17,868 nucleotides of DNA from Gammaproteobacteria bacterium (GTDB lineage Bacteria; Pseudomonadota; Gammaproteobacteria; Chromatiales; Chromatiaceae): positions 1 through 17,868 of the forward strand of contig JABDQZ010000208.1 in assembly GCA_013041975.1 (NCBI GenBank). The letters are read 5' to 3'. Both the position numbers and the translations under genes were made by a program. A model generated the notes under the pieces. That model worked only from the letters and a program-made list of their open reading frames with translations, was not told the DNA's origin and did no database searches. Within the stretch, counting starts at the first letter, position 1, and every line of letters starts with the position of its first letter. Shown piece after piece: positions 6,601 to 14,422 of the stretch.

Positions 6601-7570
6601 CAAGCGGATTGCAATTACGCTGTGGGCGATTACGGCTCTGCTGACAGCCAGTCAGCTGCAAGCCGGTTCGCGCCAGGCCAGCTACTGGCTTGAAAAGATG
6701 ATGAAAGCCGTTCATGAAATGAACTATGACGGTAACTTCGTTTACCTTCACGGTGATAACATTGAATCATTGCGTACCGTCCATATCAACCAGGACGGAC
6801 ATGAAATTGAAAGACTGTTTTCCTTGAATGGTGAGGCGCGGGAGATTGTCAGGGATAATGAAACGGTAACGCGCATCCTTCCCAATGATAAAACCATCGC
6901 TACCACGCAGCGTCTGCTGAACAAGCAGTCATTTTCAGGTTTTTTTGTGCTTGATTTAGAGCGCATCGAACAGAATTACGAAATTAATTTAAAAGGCCGT
7001 GGGCGTATCGCTGACCGTGCTACCAATATTATAGATTTTGCTCCCCGTGATCATCTGCGCTACGGTTTTCGTTTACATGTAGATGATGAATCAGCACTAC
7101 CTTTGCAATGGGAAATGTTTGACCAGCAACAGCAACTGGTATCCCGCATTATGTTTACCAGCATATCTGTCGGCAGCAATGTTACTGATTCAGGTTCCTT
7201 GCTTGAACAGGGTGACAGTGATGTTATTAAAAAGAAAAGTGCTGTCGTGAGTTCTAACGGACAGTCAACTGATATCAACAGCAAATGGTCATTTAACAAG
7301 CTTCCCCAGGGTTTTGTCATCAAGCACCATCACCAGGGAATACCAGACAAGAAGTCGCGCAATATCGAACATTATATTTTCAGTGACGGCATCTCCAGTT
7401 TTTCAGTTTACATCGAACAGACCAACAAGGTACGTTTAGACGGTAATGCTCATCTCGGAGCCCTCAATGCCTATGGTGTTTTCGTAAACGGTCATCAGGT
7501 GACGGCCGTTGGTGAAGTACCACCCGAAACGCTTGCGTTCATCAGTGAACTGGCTATCAGCAATGATTGA
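6587..7570 (+). CDS. rseB: Sigma-E regulatory protein RseB/MucB (327 aa)
   Basis: RseB is the periplasmic partner that binds the RseA periplasmic domain, protects it from DegS and senses mislocalised lipopolysaccharide or lipoprotein. Residues 1-26 form a Sec signal peptide (hydrophobic ITLWAITALLTA, cleavage after LQA). Residues 27-205 are the LolA-like MucB domain (SYWLEKMMKAVHEMNYDGNF near the front is typical). Residues 225-327 are the C-terminal domain that contacts RseA, including WSFNKLPQGF and HYIFSDGISSFSVYIE. The length is close to E. coli RseB (318 aa). The ATG lies inside the end of rseA with no good ribosome site, which suggests translational coupling. Confidence 0.94.
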   Translation: MTRNNKRIAITLWAITALLTASQLQAGSRQASYWLEKMMKAVHEMNYDGNFVYLHGDNIESLRTVHINQDGHEIERLFSLNGEAREIVRDNETVTRILPNDKTIATTQRLLNKQSFSGFFVLDLERIEQNYEINLKGRGRIADRATNIIDFAPRDHLRYGFRLHVDDESALPLQWEMFDQQQQLVSRIMFTSISVGSNVTDSGSLLEQGDSDVIKKKSAVVSSNGQSTDINSKWSFNKLPQGFVIKHHHQGIPDKKSRNIEHYIFSDGISSFSVYIEQTNKVRLDGNAHLGALNAYGVFVNGHQVTAVGEVPPETLAFISELAISND

Positions 7571-8045
7571 AGAAATTGCGAGGGTGGTTGCAATTGATGA
7601 CGGGTATGCTTTTGTTGAAGTCACCCGCACCTCAAGCTGTAACACTTGTAATGCAAAACAGGCCTGTGGAACGGCATCATTGACAGGTATGTTTCGTTTT
7701 CAACCACCCGCACTCAAGCTGAAAAATGATATCGCTGCCAACCCCGGAGATGAAGTCATTGTGGCCCTGCCCGAACAAACCATGCTGACGGGTTCATTCA
7801 TGCTCTATATCATCCCTTTGATCATGCTGGTGCTTTTCGCTATCGGTTTTGACTTTGTTCTCGGTCTTTTTTTCTTTATCGAAACGGAACTCATACAGGT
7901 GGCAGGTGGTCTTACTGGTTTAGTAGCCGGGTTGTTTATTGTGAGAAAGTATTCAGCCCGTTTTCTCAATGATACTTCTATGGCATCACTGGTCAAAGTG
8001 ACTCACAACCAGGACTTCAATGTTGCTGTAAACAAAATAGGGTAG
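7563..8045 (+). CDS. rseC: SoxR-reducing system/sigma-E regulator protein RseC/MucC (160 aa)
   Basis: RseC is a small inner-membrane protein with a minor positive role in sigma-E control and, in E. coli, a role in SoxR reduction with the Rsx complex. The ATG at 7563 overlaps the end of rseB by 8 bp (ATGATTGA). An upstream in-frame ATG at 7509 lies within rseB and would add 18 uncharacteristic residues. The cytoplasmic N-terminal domain carries the family cysteine cluster C26-x2-C29-x5-C35, likely metal or redox related. Two membrane segments follow at about 76-98 and 108-128, then a charged tail. Its position between rseB and degP is the same as mucC in Pseudomonas. Confidence 0.92.
   Translation: MIEEIARVVAIDDGYAFVEVTRTSSCNTCNAKQACGTASLTGMFRFQPPALKLKNDIAANPGDEVIVALPEQTMLTGSFMLYIIPLIMLVLFAIGFDFVLGLFFFIETELIQVAGGLTGLVAGLFIVRKYSARFLNDTSMASLVKVTHNQDFNVAVNKIG
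7887..7914 (+). promoter_or_regulatory. Candidate internal sigma-E promoter for degP inside rseC
   Basis: GAACTC (7887-7892), 17 bp, then TCTTA (7910-7914) matches GAACTT-N16/17-TCTGA at nine of eleven positions. It lies about 140 bp upstream of the degP start. A separate mucD promoter within mucC has been described in Pseudomonas aeruginosa, so the location is sensible, but the pattern is degenerate and may be chance. Confidence 0.3.
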
Positions 8046-8054
8046 GAAATCACT

Positions 8055-9494
8055 ATGCATTTGTACGGAAGATTTTTTTCTGTTCTGAGTATTCTCTTTC
8101 TTATGGCTTTTGCGACAAGTGCCAATGCAGTCAAGGGCTTGCCTGACTTTACCGGTATGGTTGAAAAATACAGCCCGGCCGTTGTGAATATCAGTACCAC
8201 CCAGACATTTGGTCTTAATGGTAAAAGAATCAGTCCTCACCATTTTCGTATGCCTGAAATGGATCCTGATAATCCCTTCAATGACTTGCTGCAACGTTTT
8301 TTTGGCGAGCAGATGGAGATTCCGGAACTGTTGCACCGTGACTCAAAATCTCTAGGGTCGGGTTTCATCATTTCTGAAGATGGTTACATCATTACCAATC
8401 ATCATGTTGTTAACAAGGCAGATAAAATTCTCGTTACATTGACCGACAAGCGTGAGTTCAAGGCAAAGTTGATTGGTTCGGATAAAGGTTCAGATATCGC
8501 GCTCATCAAGATTGATTCTGAAAACCTGCCTGTCGTTACCATGGGCAAGGCTGCTGAGCTAAAAGTTGGTGAATGGGTATTGGCGATAGGTTCACCTTTT
8601 GGATTTGAACATTCCGTTACAGCAGGCATTGTCAGTGCCAAGGGGCGGAATTTACCAGACGAAAATTACGTACCTTTTATACAGACCGATGTGGCTATCA
8701 ATCCAGGCAATTCAGGTGGGCCATTGTTCAATCTGGATGGTGAAGTGGTGGGCGTAAACTCCCAGATTTACAGTCGTTCTGGTGGCTTTATGGGACTGTC
8801 ATTTGCTATACCTGTTGAACTCGCCATGAATGTTGTTGAGCAACTGAAAACGACGGGTAAGGTGGCACGCGGTTATCTTGGTGTGTTGATTCAGGATGTC
8901 ACTCATGAACTGGCCGAATCTTTTAATATGAAAAGACCTCGAGGTGCCCTGGTCGCCAAGGTTTTACCTGACAGTCCGGCCGAAGCTGCAGGTCTGCGGG
9001 TAGGTGATATCATTTTGCGATATAACGGACAGAACGTCGATCGGTCTTCCCAACTGCCTCCATTGGTAGGTGGTAGTCCTATAGACCGTGCTGCCAAGGC
9101 TGAAGTGCTGCGTGATGGTAAGCGTATGATTATCGATGTCAACGTACAGCAGTTGCCACAGTCAGAAAAAATAGCCCGCGACATGAAACCCAGACAGGCT
9201 GATCTGCATGATCGTGCCGGACTTGTCGTCAAGGACATGTCATCAGATCAGCGCAAACAGTTGGGCATCAACATGGATGAAGGGGTTTTGGTCGTTGATG
9301 TTAAGCCTGGACCTGCACGCATCGCCGGTATCAAGGTCGGTGATGTGATTACCCGTATCAACAACAATCCAATCAATTCAACCAGGGACTACGATGAGGC
9401 TATCCTCAATGCCCGCCCTGGAAGAAACCTTGCCGTTCTTGTTCACCGTGAAGAAAGGGCGCTGTTTATCCCGCTCAAGCTGCCAATGAAATGA
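8055..9494 (+). CDS. degP: Periplasmic serine protease/chaperone DegP (HtrA, MucD; 479 aa)
   Basis: This ATP-independent protease degrades misfolded envelope proteins, and in Pseudomonas MucD restrains AlgU activation. Residues 1-25 are a Sec signal peptide, cleaved after ANA. The trypsin-like domain carries the catalytic triad H117 (in TNHHVV), D147 (in SDIALIKID) and S220 (in NPGNSGGP). Two PDZ domains follow at about 265-355 (RGYLGVLIQDVT at its start) and 390-475 (GVLVVDVKPGPARIAGIKVG). The loop between residues 52 and 95 is Pro/Met-rich, typical of the MucD/DegQ group. AGGAA at 8044-8048 gives a good ribosome site. It begins 9 bp after rseC and overlaps the next gene by ATGA. It is probably co-transcribed with rpoE and may also have its own sigma-E promoter inside rseC. 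Confidence 0.96.
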   Translation: MHLYGRFFSVLSILFLMAFATSANAVKGLPDFTGMVEKYSPAVVNISTTQTFGLNGKRISPHHFRMPEMDPDNPFNDLLQRFFGEQMEIPELLHRDSKSLGSGFIISEDGYIITNHHVVNKADKILVTLTDKREFKAKLIGSDKGSDIALIKIDSENLPVVTMGKAAELKVGEWVLAIGSPFGFEHSVTAGIVSAKGRNLPDENYVPFIQTDVAINPGNSGGPLFNLDGEVVGVNSQIYSRSGGFMGLSFAIPVELAMNVVEQLKTTGKVARGYLGVLIQDVTHELAESFNMKRPRGALVAKVLPDSPAEAAGLRVGDIILRYNGQNVDRSSQLPPLVGGSPIDRAAKAEVLRDGKRMIIDVNVQQLPQSEKIARDMKPRQADLHDRAGLVVKDMSSDQRKQLGINMDEGVLVVDVKPGPARIAGIKVGDVITRINNNPINSTRDYDEAILNARPGRNLAVLVHREERALFIPLKLPMK

Positions 9495-9733
9495 GTTGTC
9501 AGCTGTTCTATCGTGAAGGCTGCCATCTTTGCGAGGATATGATTAACCAGCTTCGGGAGCTCTTTCCCGGGCTGGATTTTGAACTGCTCAATGTCGATTC
9601 CCGTCAACAGTGGTTTGATGATTACAACGAAAAGGTACCACTGCTCAAATGCGGTGATCAGATACTCTGTCAGTATTTCCTCGAGCCGGAAAAAATCCGT
9701 AAATATTTCAATGGGCAATCTGAGACTGTCTGA
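9491..9733 (+). CDS. Glutaredoxin-like (DUF836 family) small thiol protein (80 aa)
   Basis: This compact thioredoxin-fold protein shows a redox pair C11-x2-C14 (REGCHLCEDM) after the first strand and a cis-proline at P50 (KVPLL), as in the glutaredoxin-like DUF836 family. Two further cysteines, C54 and C60, sit in the second half. It has no signal peptide, so it is cytoplasmic. Its ATG overlaps the degP stop as ATGA, so it is the last gene of the rpoE operon here. As I recall the Pseudomonas map, mucD is followed directly by lepA, so this gene is an addition in this lineage. The partner is unknown. A thiol-reducing role during envelope stress is only an inference from position. Confidence 0.82.
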   Translation: MSCQLFYREGCHLCEDMINQLRELFPGLDFELLNVDSRQQWFDDYNEKVPLLKCGDQILCQYFLEPEKIRKYFNGQSETV

Positions 9734-9741
9734 GGTATGAT
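9712..9741 (+). promoter_or_regulatory. Possible sigma-70 promoter for lepA
   Basis: TGGGCA (9712-9717), 18 bp, then TATGAT (9736-9741). The -10 is five of six and the -35 four of six. It lies at the end of the glutaredoxin-like gene, about 100 bp before lepA. A transcript from here would pass through the hairpin at 9757-9800. Confidence 0.25.
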
Positions 9742-9756
9742 ACGGCGATTTTTCTG

Positions 9757-9800
9757 AAACGGGATATGTCTCTGTTTGATGGGGGGTATTCCGTTTTTTT
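9757..9800 (+). terminator. Candidate intrinsic terminator or attenuator between the rpoE operon and lepA
   Basis: AAACGGGATA (9757-9766) pairs with TATTCCGTTT (9787-9796) as ten pairs with one G-U, closing a 20-base loop that ends in six G. The stem runs into seven consecutive T (9794-9800). It falls 24 bp after the stop of the glutaredoxin-like gene. The loop is longer than usual, so efficiency is uncertain. Confidence 0.5.
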
Positions 9801-9842
9801 CTTCAATCTCAATAGGTTAGCCTGAAAGTATTAGTACCTCGC

Positions 9843-11651
9843 ATGTCCGATCTGCAAAAAATTCGTAACTTTTCCATCATTGCCCATATTGACCATGGCA
9901 AATCGACGATCGCAGACCGTTTCATTCAGCATTGCGGCGGTCTTTCTGAAAGGGAAATGGATGCACAGGTACTTGATTCGATGGATATCGAGCGTGAACG
10001 TGGTATTACCATCAAGGCACAAAGCGTTACCCTGCATTATAAATCACCAAAAGATGGTGAAACCTACCAGCTGAATTTTATTGATACGCCAGGGCATGTG
10101 GACTTTTCCTACGAGGTGTCCCGCTCTCTGGCAGCCTGTGAAAGTGCCCTGTTGGTGGTTGATGCTGCCCAGGGTGTGGAAGCGCAAAGTGTTGCCAACT
10201 GCTATACCGCTATTGAGCAGGGACTGGAAGTCATCCCGGTACTCAACAAAATCGACCTGCCAGCCGCCGAACCGGAGCGGGTGATCAACCAGATTGAGGA
10301 AATCATCGGTATCGAAGCCGAAAATGCGATTCGGGTCAGCGCCAAAACCGGTGTAGGTATTCCTGATTTGCTCGAACAACTGGTTGAGCTGACACCGCCA
10401 CCGCAAGGCGATCTGGAAGCACCATTGCAGGCATTGATTATTGACTCCTGGTTTGATCCCTATGTGGGTGTTATCTCTTTGATTCGTATCGTTAACGGTG
10501 TCCTCAAACGAAAAGACAAGATGCAGATCATGTCGACTGGGCGTGTTTTTCAGGTCGAAAAGGTTGGGGTCTTTACACCCAAACGTCATGAGCTTGAGCA
10601 ACTCCAGACCGGTGAGGTTGGGTTTGTCATTGCAGGCATCAAGGAAATTGATGGTGCCCCTGTCGGTGATACCATAACTATTGAAAACAACAGTGCCTCT
10701 GAATCTCTACCAGGTTTTGAAGAGATGCGTCCACGGGTGTTTGCGGGACTTTTCCCGGTCAGCTCTGAAGATTATGAAAATTTACGTGAAGCATTACAGA
10801 AGCTCAAACTGAATGATGCAGCACTGAATTTCGAACCTGAAACTTCGCAGGCACTGGGTTTTGGTTTTCGTTGTGGTTTCCTGGGTATGCTTCACATGGA
10901 AATTATTCAGGAACGGCTTGAAAGAGAATATTCACTGGACCTGATTACCACCGCGCCTACGGTTATTTACGAAGTTGAAAAAAATGATGGTGAAGTGATC
11001 AAGGTTGATAATCCTGCAGATCTGCCCGATCCGGGACAGATTCTGGAAATCCGTGAGCCGATTATCGATGCGCATATTCTTGTTCCTAATGATTACCTCG
11101 GTGCTGTCATTGCTTTGTGTGTCGAAAAGCGCGGGACCCAGAAAGATATGCAATATCTGGGTGGACAGGTGCAAGTGCATTATGAACTGCCATTGAACGA
11201 GGTGGTTATGGACTTTTTTGACAGGCTCAAGTCGGTCAGTCGTGGTTACGCTTCATTTGAATACGAATTCAAGCGGTTTTCTCCTGCCAACCTCGTCAAG
11301 CTCGATATTCTGATCAATGCTGAAAAAGTTGATGCTTTATCCATTATCGTACATCGTGATTATGCCGAGGGCCGGGGCAGGGAAGTGGCTGAGAAAATGC
11401 GCGAGATTATTCCCCGCCAGATGTTTGAAGTGGCAATTCAGGCAGCGATTGGTTCCAAAATCATTGCCCGCACCACCGTTAAGGCTTTGAGGAAAAATGT
11501 AACAGCCAAGTGCTATGGTGGAGATATCACGCGAAAACGAAAATTGCTGGAAAAACAAAAAGCCGGTAAAAAACGTATGAAACAGGTTGGCAGTGTGGAA
11601 ATTCCCCAGGAAGCTTTCCTCGCGATATTAAAAGTAGGCAAGGATAACTAA
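9843..11651 (+). CDS. lepA: Elongation factor 4 (LepA), ribosome-associated GTPase (602 aa)
   Basis: EF4 is a translational GTPase that acts on stalled ribosomes and in 30S maturation. The G domain has G1 AHIDHGKST (14-22), the switch region ERERGITIKAQS, G3 DTPGH (about 80-84) and G4 NKID (about 135-138). The EF4-specific C-terminal domain follows (SRGYASFEYEF, DYAEGRGREV and the basic TRKRKLLEKQKAGKKRMKQ stretch). The length matches E. coli LepA (599 aa). An in-frame TAG at 9813-9815 and no other ATG leave 9843 as the only reasonable start, yet no Shine-Dalgarno sequence is visible before it. The stop overlaps the lepB start by one base (TAATG). Confidence 0.97.
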   Translation: MSDLQKIRNFSIIAHIDHGKSTIADRFIQHCGGLSEREMDAQVLDSMDIERERGITIKAQSVTLHYKSPKDGETYQLNFIDTPGHVDFSYEVSRSLAACESALLVVDAAQGVEAQSVANCYTAIEQGLEVIPVLNKIDLPAAEPERVINQIEEIIGIEAENAIRVSAKTGVGIPDLLEQLVELTPPPQGDLEAPLQALIIDSWFDPYVGVISLIRIVNGVLKRKDKMQIMSTGRVFQVEKVGVFTPKRHELEQLQTGEVGFVIAGIKEIDGAPVGDTITIENNSASESLPGFEEMRPRVFAGLFPVSSEDYENLREALQKLKLNDAALNFEPETSQALGFGFRCGFLGMLHMEIIQERLEREYSLDLITTAPTVIYEVEKNDGEVIKVDNPADLPDPGQILEIREPIIDAHILVPNDYLGAVIALCVEKRGTQKDMQYLGGQVQVHYELPLNEVVMDFFDRLKSVSRGYASFEYEFKRFSPANLVKLDILINAEKVDALSIIVHRDYAEGRGREVAEKMREIIPRQMFEVAIQAAIGSKIIARTTVKALRKNVTAKCYGGDITRKRKLLEKQKAGKKRMKQVGSVEIPQEAFLAILKVGKDN

Positions 11652-12466
11652 TGAATTTTAATTTACCTCTGGTTCTGGTTCTGGCAACCGCTATTACAGG
11701 CGGGGTCTGGCTACTTGATGCATTGTTTTTTGCAAAAAAGCGCAAGCTTGCTGAGGGCAAGGAACCGCTTCTGCTTGAATATTCAAAATCATTTTTCCCG
11801 GTCATTCTGGCCGTTTTGCTATTGCGTTCTTTTCTGGTGGAGCCATTTAGAATCCCATCCGGTTCGATGATGCCAACGCTGTTAGTGGGTGACTTTATTC
11901 TGGTCAACAAATATGCCTATGGACTGCGCTTACCCGTGCTCAACACCAAGTTTGTTGATATCGGTGAACCGCAGCGTGGTGATGCTTTCGTGTTCCGCTA
12001 CCCACCAAAACCGGAGATAGACTATATTAAACGAGTAGTGGGTGTGCCCGGAGATATTATTGATTACCGCAATAAAGTTTTATATGTTAACGGTCAGCCG
12101 ATGCAAAAAACGACACTGGGTAGATACACTGGCGTCGGTTCGGGGATCAGGGAAACCGGGTCACTGGAACATGTAGAGGATCTGACGGGTGTAAAACATG
12201 CGACCTTGACTAACCCTAGATCACCGAATTTTGCACATGGTTGTTCATTCCTGGCCAGAGGTCCGATCAGGGTACCTGAAGGCCATTATTTCGCGATGGG
12301 CGATAACAGGGATAACAGTAGTGATAGCCGTTGCTGGGGGCTGGTAGCCGAAAAACATCTGGTAGGCAAGGCGTTTGCTATCTGGATGCACTATGATGGA
12401 AACCGTGATGGCTTGCCGATTCTGGGTAAAATAGCCTGGAGCAGGCTGGGAACATTGATTGATTAA
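11651..12466 (+). CDS. lepB: Signal peptidase I (LepB; 271 aa)
   Basis: This membrane-bound Ser/Lys protease cleaves Sec and Tat signal peptides on the periplasmic face of the inner membrane. Two membrane segments lie at about 5-26 and 47-62, with a basic cytoplasmic loop (KKRKLAEGK) between them. The catalytic S72 is in PSGSMMPT and the general base K127 in DYIKRVVG. The C-terminal box GDNRDNSSDSR (about 217-227) is the third family signature. It is somewhat shorter than E. coli LepB (324 aa) and close to the Pseudomonas enzyme. Its ATG overlaps the lepA stop. It serves the exported proteins of this window, including the barrel protein, RseB and DegP. Confidence 0.96.
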   Translation: MNFNLPLVLVLATAITGGVWLLDALFFAKKRKLAEGKEPLLLEYSKSFFPVILAVLLLRSFLVEPFRIPSGSMMPTLLVGDFILVNKYAYGLRLPVLNTKFVDIGEPQRGDAFVFRYPPKPEIDYIKRVVGVPGDIIDYRNKVLYVNGQPMQKTTLGRYTGVGSGIRETGSLEHVEDLTGVKHATLTNPRSPNFAHGCSFLARGPIRVPEGHYFAMGDNRDNSSDSRCWGLVAEKHLVGKAFAIWMHYDGNRDGLPILGKIAWSRLGTLID

Positions 12467-12490
12467 TCGGAAAAAAACAGGTAGATAAAT

Positions 12491-12868
12491 ATGCGTTTAC
12501 AGAAAAATCAAAAGGGACTGACATTTATTAGCTGGCTAATTATTCTGGCCATTGGTGGTTTTTTTGTATTACTGGCTTTAAAGCTGACCCCGATTTATCT
12601 TGAAAATCAAGGTGTTAAATCGGTCGTGCAATCATTGAACAATGATCCCCTAATCAGAAAAACTGATTCAAGAGGCATCCGCAACATTATCAAGAAGCGC
12701 ATGAAAATTAACAGCATCTATGATTTCCCCAAGGATGCGATCAAGATCAAGAAAACCAAGACGCGTCTCAATGTTGATATTACCTACAACAAGGAAGAGA
12801 AGATCGTTGCCAATGTCTATGTGCTGGTGAAATTCAGTGAACAATTATCTGTCGATATAGTGCGTTGA
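12491..12868 (+). CDS. DUF4845 single-pass membrane protein (125 aa)
   Basis: This is a conserved protein of unknown function that sits between lepB and rnc in many gammaproteobacteria, including Pseudomonas. The N-terminus is basic, followed by QKGLTFISWLIILAIGG and a single membrane segment (about 13-33). The remainder (34-125) is a Lys/Asn-rich soluble domain, probably periplasmic. The QKG-L-T junction before the hydrophobic stretch recalls a type IV prepilin cleavage site, but the Glu expected at position +5 is Ser. AGGT at 12479-12482 is a modest ribosome site. The stop overlaps the rnc start as TTGA. Being fixed next to signal peptidase and RNase III suggests shared expression rather than shared function. 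Confidence 0.85.
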   Translation: MRLQKNQKGLTFISWLIILAIGGFFVLLALKLTPIYLENQGVKSVVQSLNNDPLIRKTDSRGIRNIIKKRMKINSIYDFPKDAIKIKKTKTRLNVDITYNKEEKIVANVYVLVKFSEQLSVDIVR

Positions 12869-13542
12869 GATATGGCTTGAAAAGGTTAGAAATAGATCTC
12901 AACTACGATTTTTCGAATCCCAAACTGCTAGATACCGCACTGTCTCATCGCAGCGTTGGTATGAATAATAATGAAAGATCTGAATTTCTCGGAGATTCCA
13001 TACTGGGTTTTGTTATAGCGGATCAACTTTTTCACAAGTTTCCGCAGGCCGATGAAGGGCAACTCAGCCGCCTGCGTGCCTCTCTTGTGAAAAAGGAAAC
13101 ACTGGCTGATATTGGTCGCCAGCTTTCCATAGGCAGTTATCTGAAGCTCGGAGCGGGTGAATTGAGAAGTGGCGGGCACGCCCGCGATTCAATCCTGGCA
13201 GATGCCGTTGAAGCCGTTATCGCTGCAATTTACCTTGATAGTGACTATCAGCGGGCACGACAGTTCATTCTGGAATTGTATGATTCCCGGCTCCAGCAAC
13301 TGACCATGACCAAAGGCCAAAAAGATCCAAAGACCCGCTTGCAGGAGTGGTTGCAGAGCCAGAAAATGGAATTGCCAGTCTATGAAGTTATTAAGTCCAG
13401 CGGACCGCAGCATAAACAACAGTTTGTTGTCTCCTGTTCTATCAAATCAATGAAAGTATCCACAACCGGCGAAGGTGAAAGCAAGCGCAAAGCTGAACAG
13501 GATGCCGCTGAAAACATGTTGGAGCAATATGAACAAACCTGA
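12865..13542 (+). CDS. rnc: Ribonuclease III (225 aa, TTG start)
   Basis: RNase III cuts double-stranded RNA in rRNA processing and mRNA turnover, as a cytoplasmic dimer with Mg2+. The catalytic domain (1-150) keeps E37, E40, D44, E64, D113 and E116, equivalent to E. coli E38, E41, D45, E65, D114 and E117. A double-stranded RNA-binding domain follows (about 152-224, with GEGESKRKAEQDAAENML). The signature reads NERSEFLGDS, with Ser39 where nearly all family members have Leu or Met. The frame has no ATG or GTG after the stop at 12838-12840. TTG 12865 gives 225 aa (E. coli 226) and overlaps the DUF4845 stop as TTGA. TTG 12877 is a less likely alternative. The 3' end overlaps era by 14 bp. Confidence 0.95.
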   Translation: MRYGLKRLEIDLNYDFSNPKLLDTALSHRSVGMNNNERSEFLGDSILGFVIADQLFHKFPQADEGQLSRLRASLVKKETLADIGRQLSIGSYLKLGAGELRSGGHARDSILADAVEAVIAAIYLDSDYQRARQFILELYDSRLQQLTMTKGQKDPKTRLQEWLQSQKMELPVYEVIKSSGPQHKQQFVVSCSIKSMKVSTTGEGESKRKAEQDAAENMLEQYEQT

Positions 13543-14422
13543 ACGAAGTGGTTTTGCTGCCATTATTGGTAGACCCAATGTGGGAAAATCCACGCTGTTG
13601 AACCGTTTTATCGGTCTAAAGCTGGCCATAACTTCACATAAGCCGCAAACCACTCGTCATAGCATCGTCGGCGTCAAAACCCGTAATGACGGGCAGATTG
13701 TGTTTGTTGATACACCCGGCATTCATCGACGAGGTAGTCAGGCAATGAATCGCTATCTGAATCGTACAGCCAAAACCGCGCTGTCTGATGTGGATATATT
13801 GCTGTTCGTTGTTCAGGCGGGTGTCTGGAATCGTGAAGACAAACTGGTTCTGAAAACCGTTATTGAAAGTAAAACACCGGTCATTCTGGTGATTAACAAG
13901 ATTGATTTACTGGAAGACAAGGAACAACTGCTACCCTATATTGCAGAATTGAAAGAGCTGCATGCTTTTCTGGATGTTTTGCTGGTTTCTGCAAAAAATG
14001 GTAAGCAGGTTGAAGAACTGGAAAACAGGGTGCTGCAGGCATTACCCGAAGGGGAGAAAATCTACCCTGAAGACCAGTTGACCGATCGTAGCGAAAGATT
14101 TTTTGCGGCTGAACTGATTCGTGAGCAGCTTACTCGTCATTATCACCAGGAACTTCCCTATGCTACTACTGTTGAGATCGAGTCATTCAGTGAAGAAAAA
14201 AAGCTTTATCGTATCAATGCATTGATCTGGGTGGAGCGTAAAGGCCAGAAAGCCATTCTGATTGGCAACAAGGGTGAGGCCATGAAAAAGGTTGGCACAC
14301 TAGCCCGCAAAGCGATGGAAAAATTCCTCGGCAAAAAGGTTTATCTACAGCTGTGGGTCAAGGTTCGGGAAAGTTGGTCAGACGATGAGAAAGCCCTGTC
14401 AAAACTGGGTTATACCGATTGA
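13529..14422 (+). CDS. era: GTPase Era (297 aa)
   Basis: Era binds the 3' end of 16S rRNA and promotes 30S assembly. G1 GRPNVGKST is at 14-22, the switch I region around TSHKPQTTRH, G3 DTPG at about 61-64 and G4 NKID at about 125. The C-terminal KH domain includes AILIGNKGEAMKKVG and the YLQLWVKV strand. The ATG at 13529 with GGAG (13521-13524) lies inside the end of rnc. An upstream in-frame ATG at 13475 would add 18 residues from the rnc overlap that do not fit the family. The length is near E. coli Era (301 aa). It is followed by recO with a TTGA overlap. Confidence 0.96.
   Translation: MNKPERSGFAAIIGRPNVGKSTLLNRFIGLKLAITSHKPQTTRHSIVGVKTRNDGQIVFVDTPGIHRRGSQAMNRYLNRTAKTALSDVDILLFVVQAGVWNREDKLVLKTVIESKTPVILVINKIDLLEDKEQLLPYIAELKELHAFLDVLLVSAKNGKQVEELENRVLQALPEGEKIYPEDQLTDRSERFFAAELIREQLTRHYHQELPYATTVEIESFSEEKKLYRINALIWVERKGQKAILIGNKGEAMKKVGTLARKAMEKFLGKKVYLQLWVKVRESWSDDEKALSKLGYTD

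Noticed and set aside
6022..6603. 193-aa frame antisense to rseA
   Set aside because: rseA has a recognised domain, membrane segment and operon position; the antisense frame shows no coherent protein features.
7509..7562. Upstream start for rseC
   Set aside because: It would add 18 residues encoded inside rseB that do not fit the family; the ATG at 7563 gives the normal N-terminus.
10044..10601. 185-aa frame antisense to lepA
   Set aside because: It lies within a highly conserved GTPase gene, with no start signal or family resemblance.
13475..13528. Upstream start for era
   Set aside because: The 18 extra residues come from the rnc overlap; ATG 13529 has GGAG upstream and gives the normal Era start.
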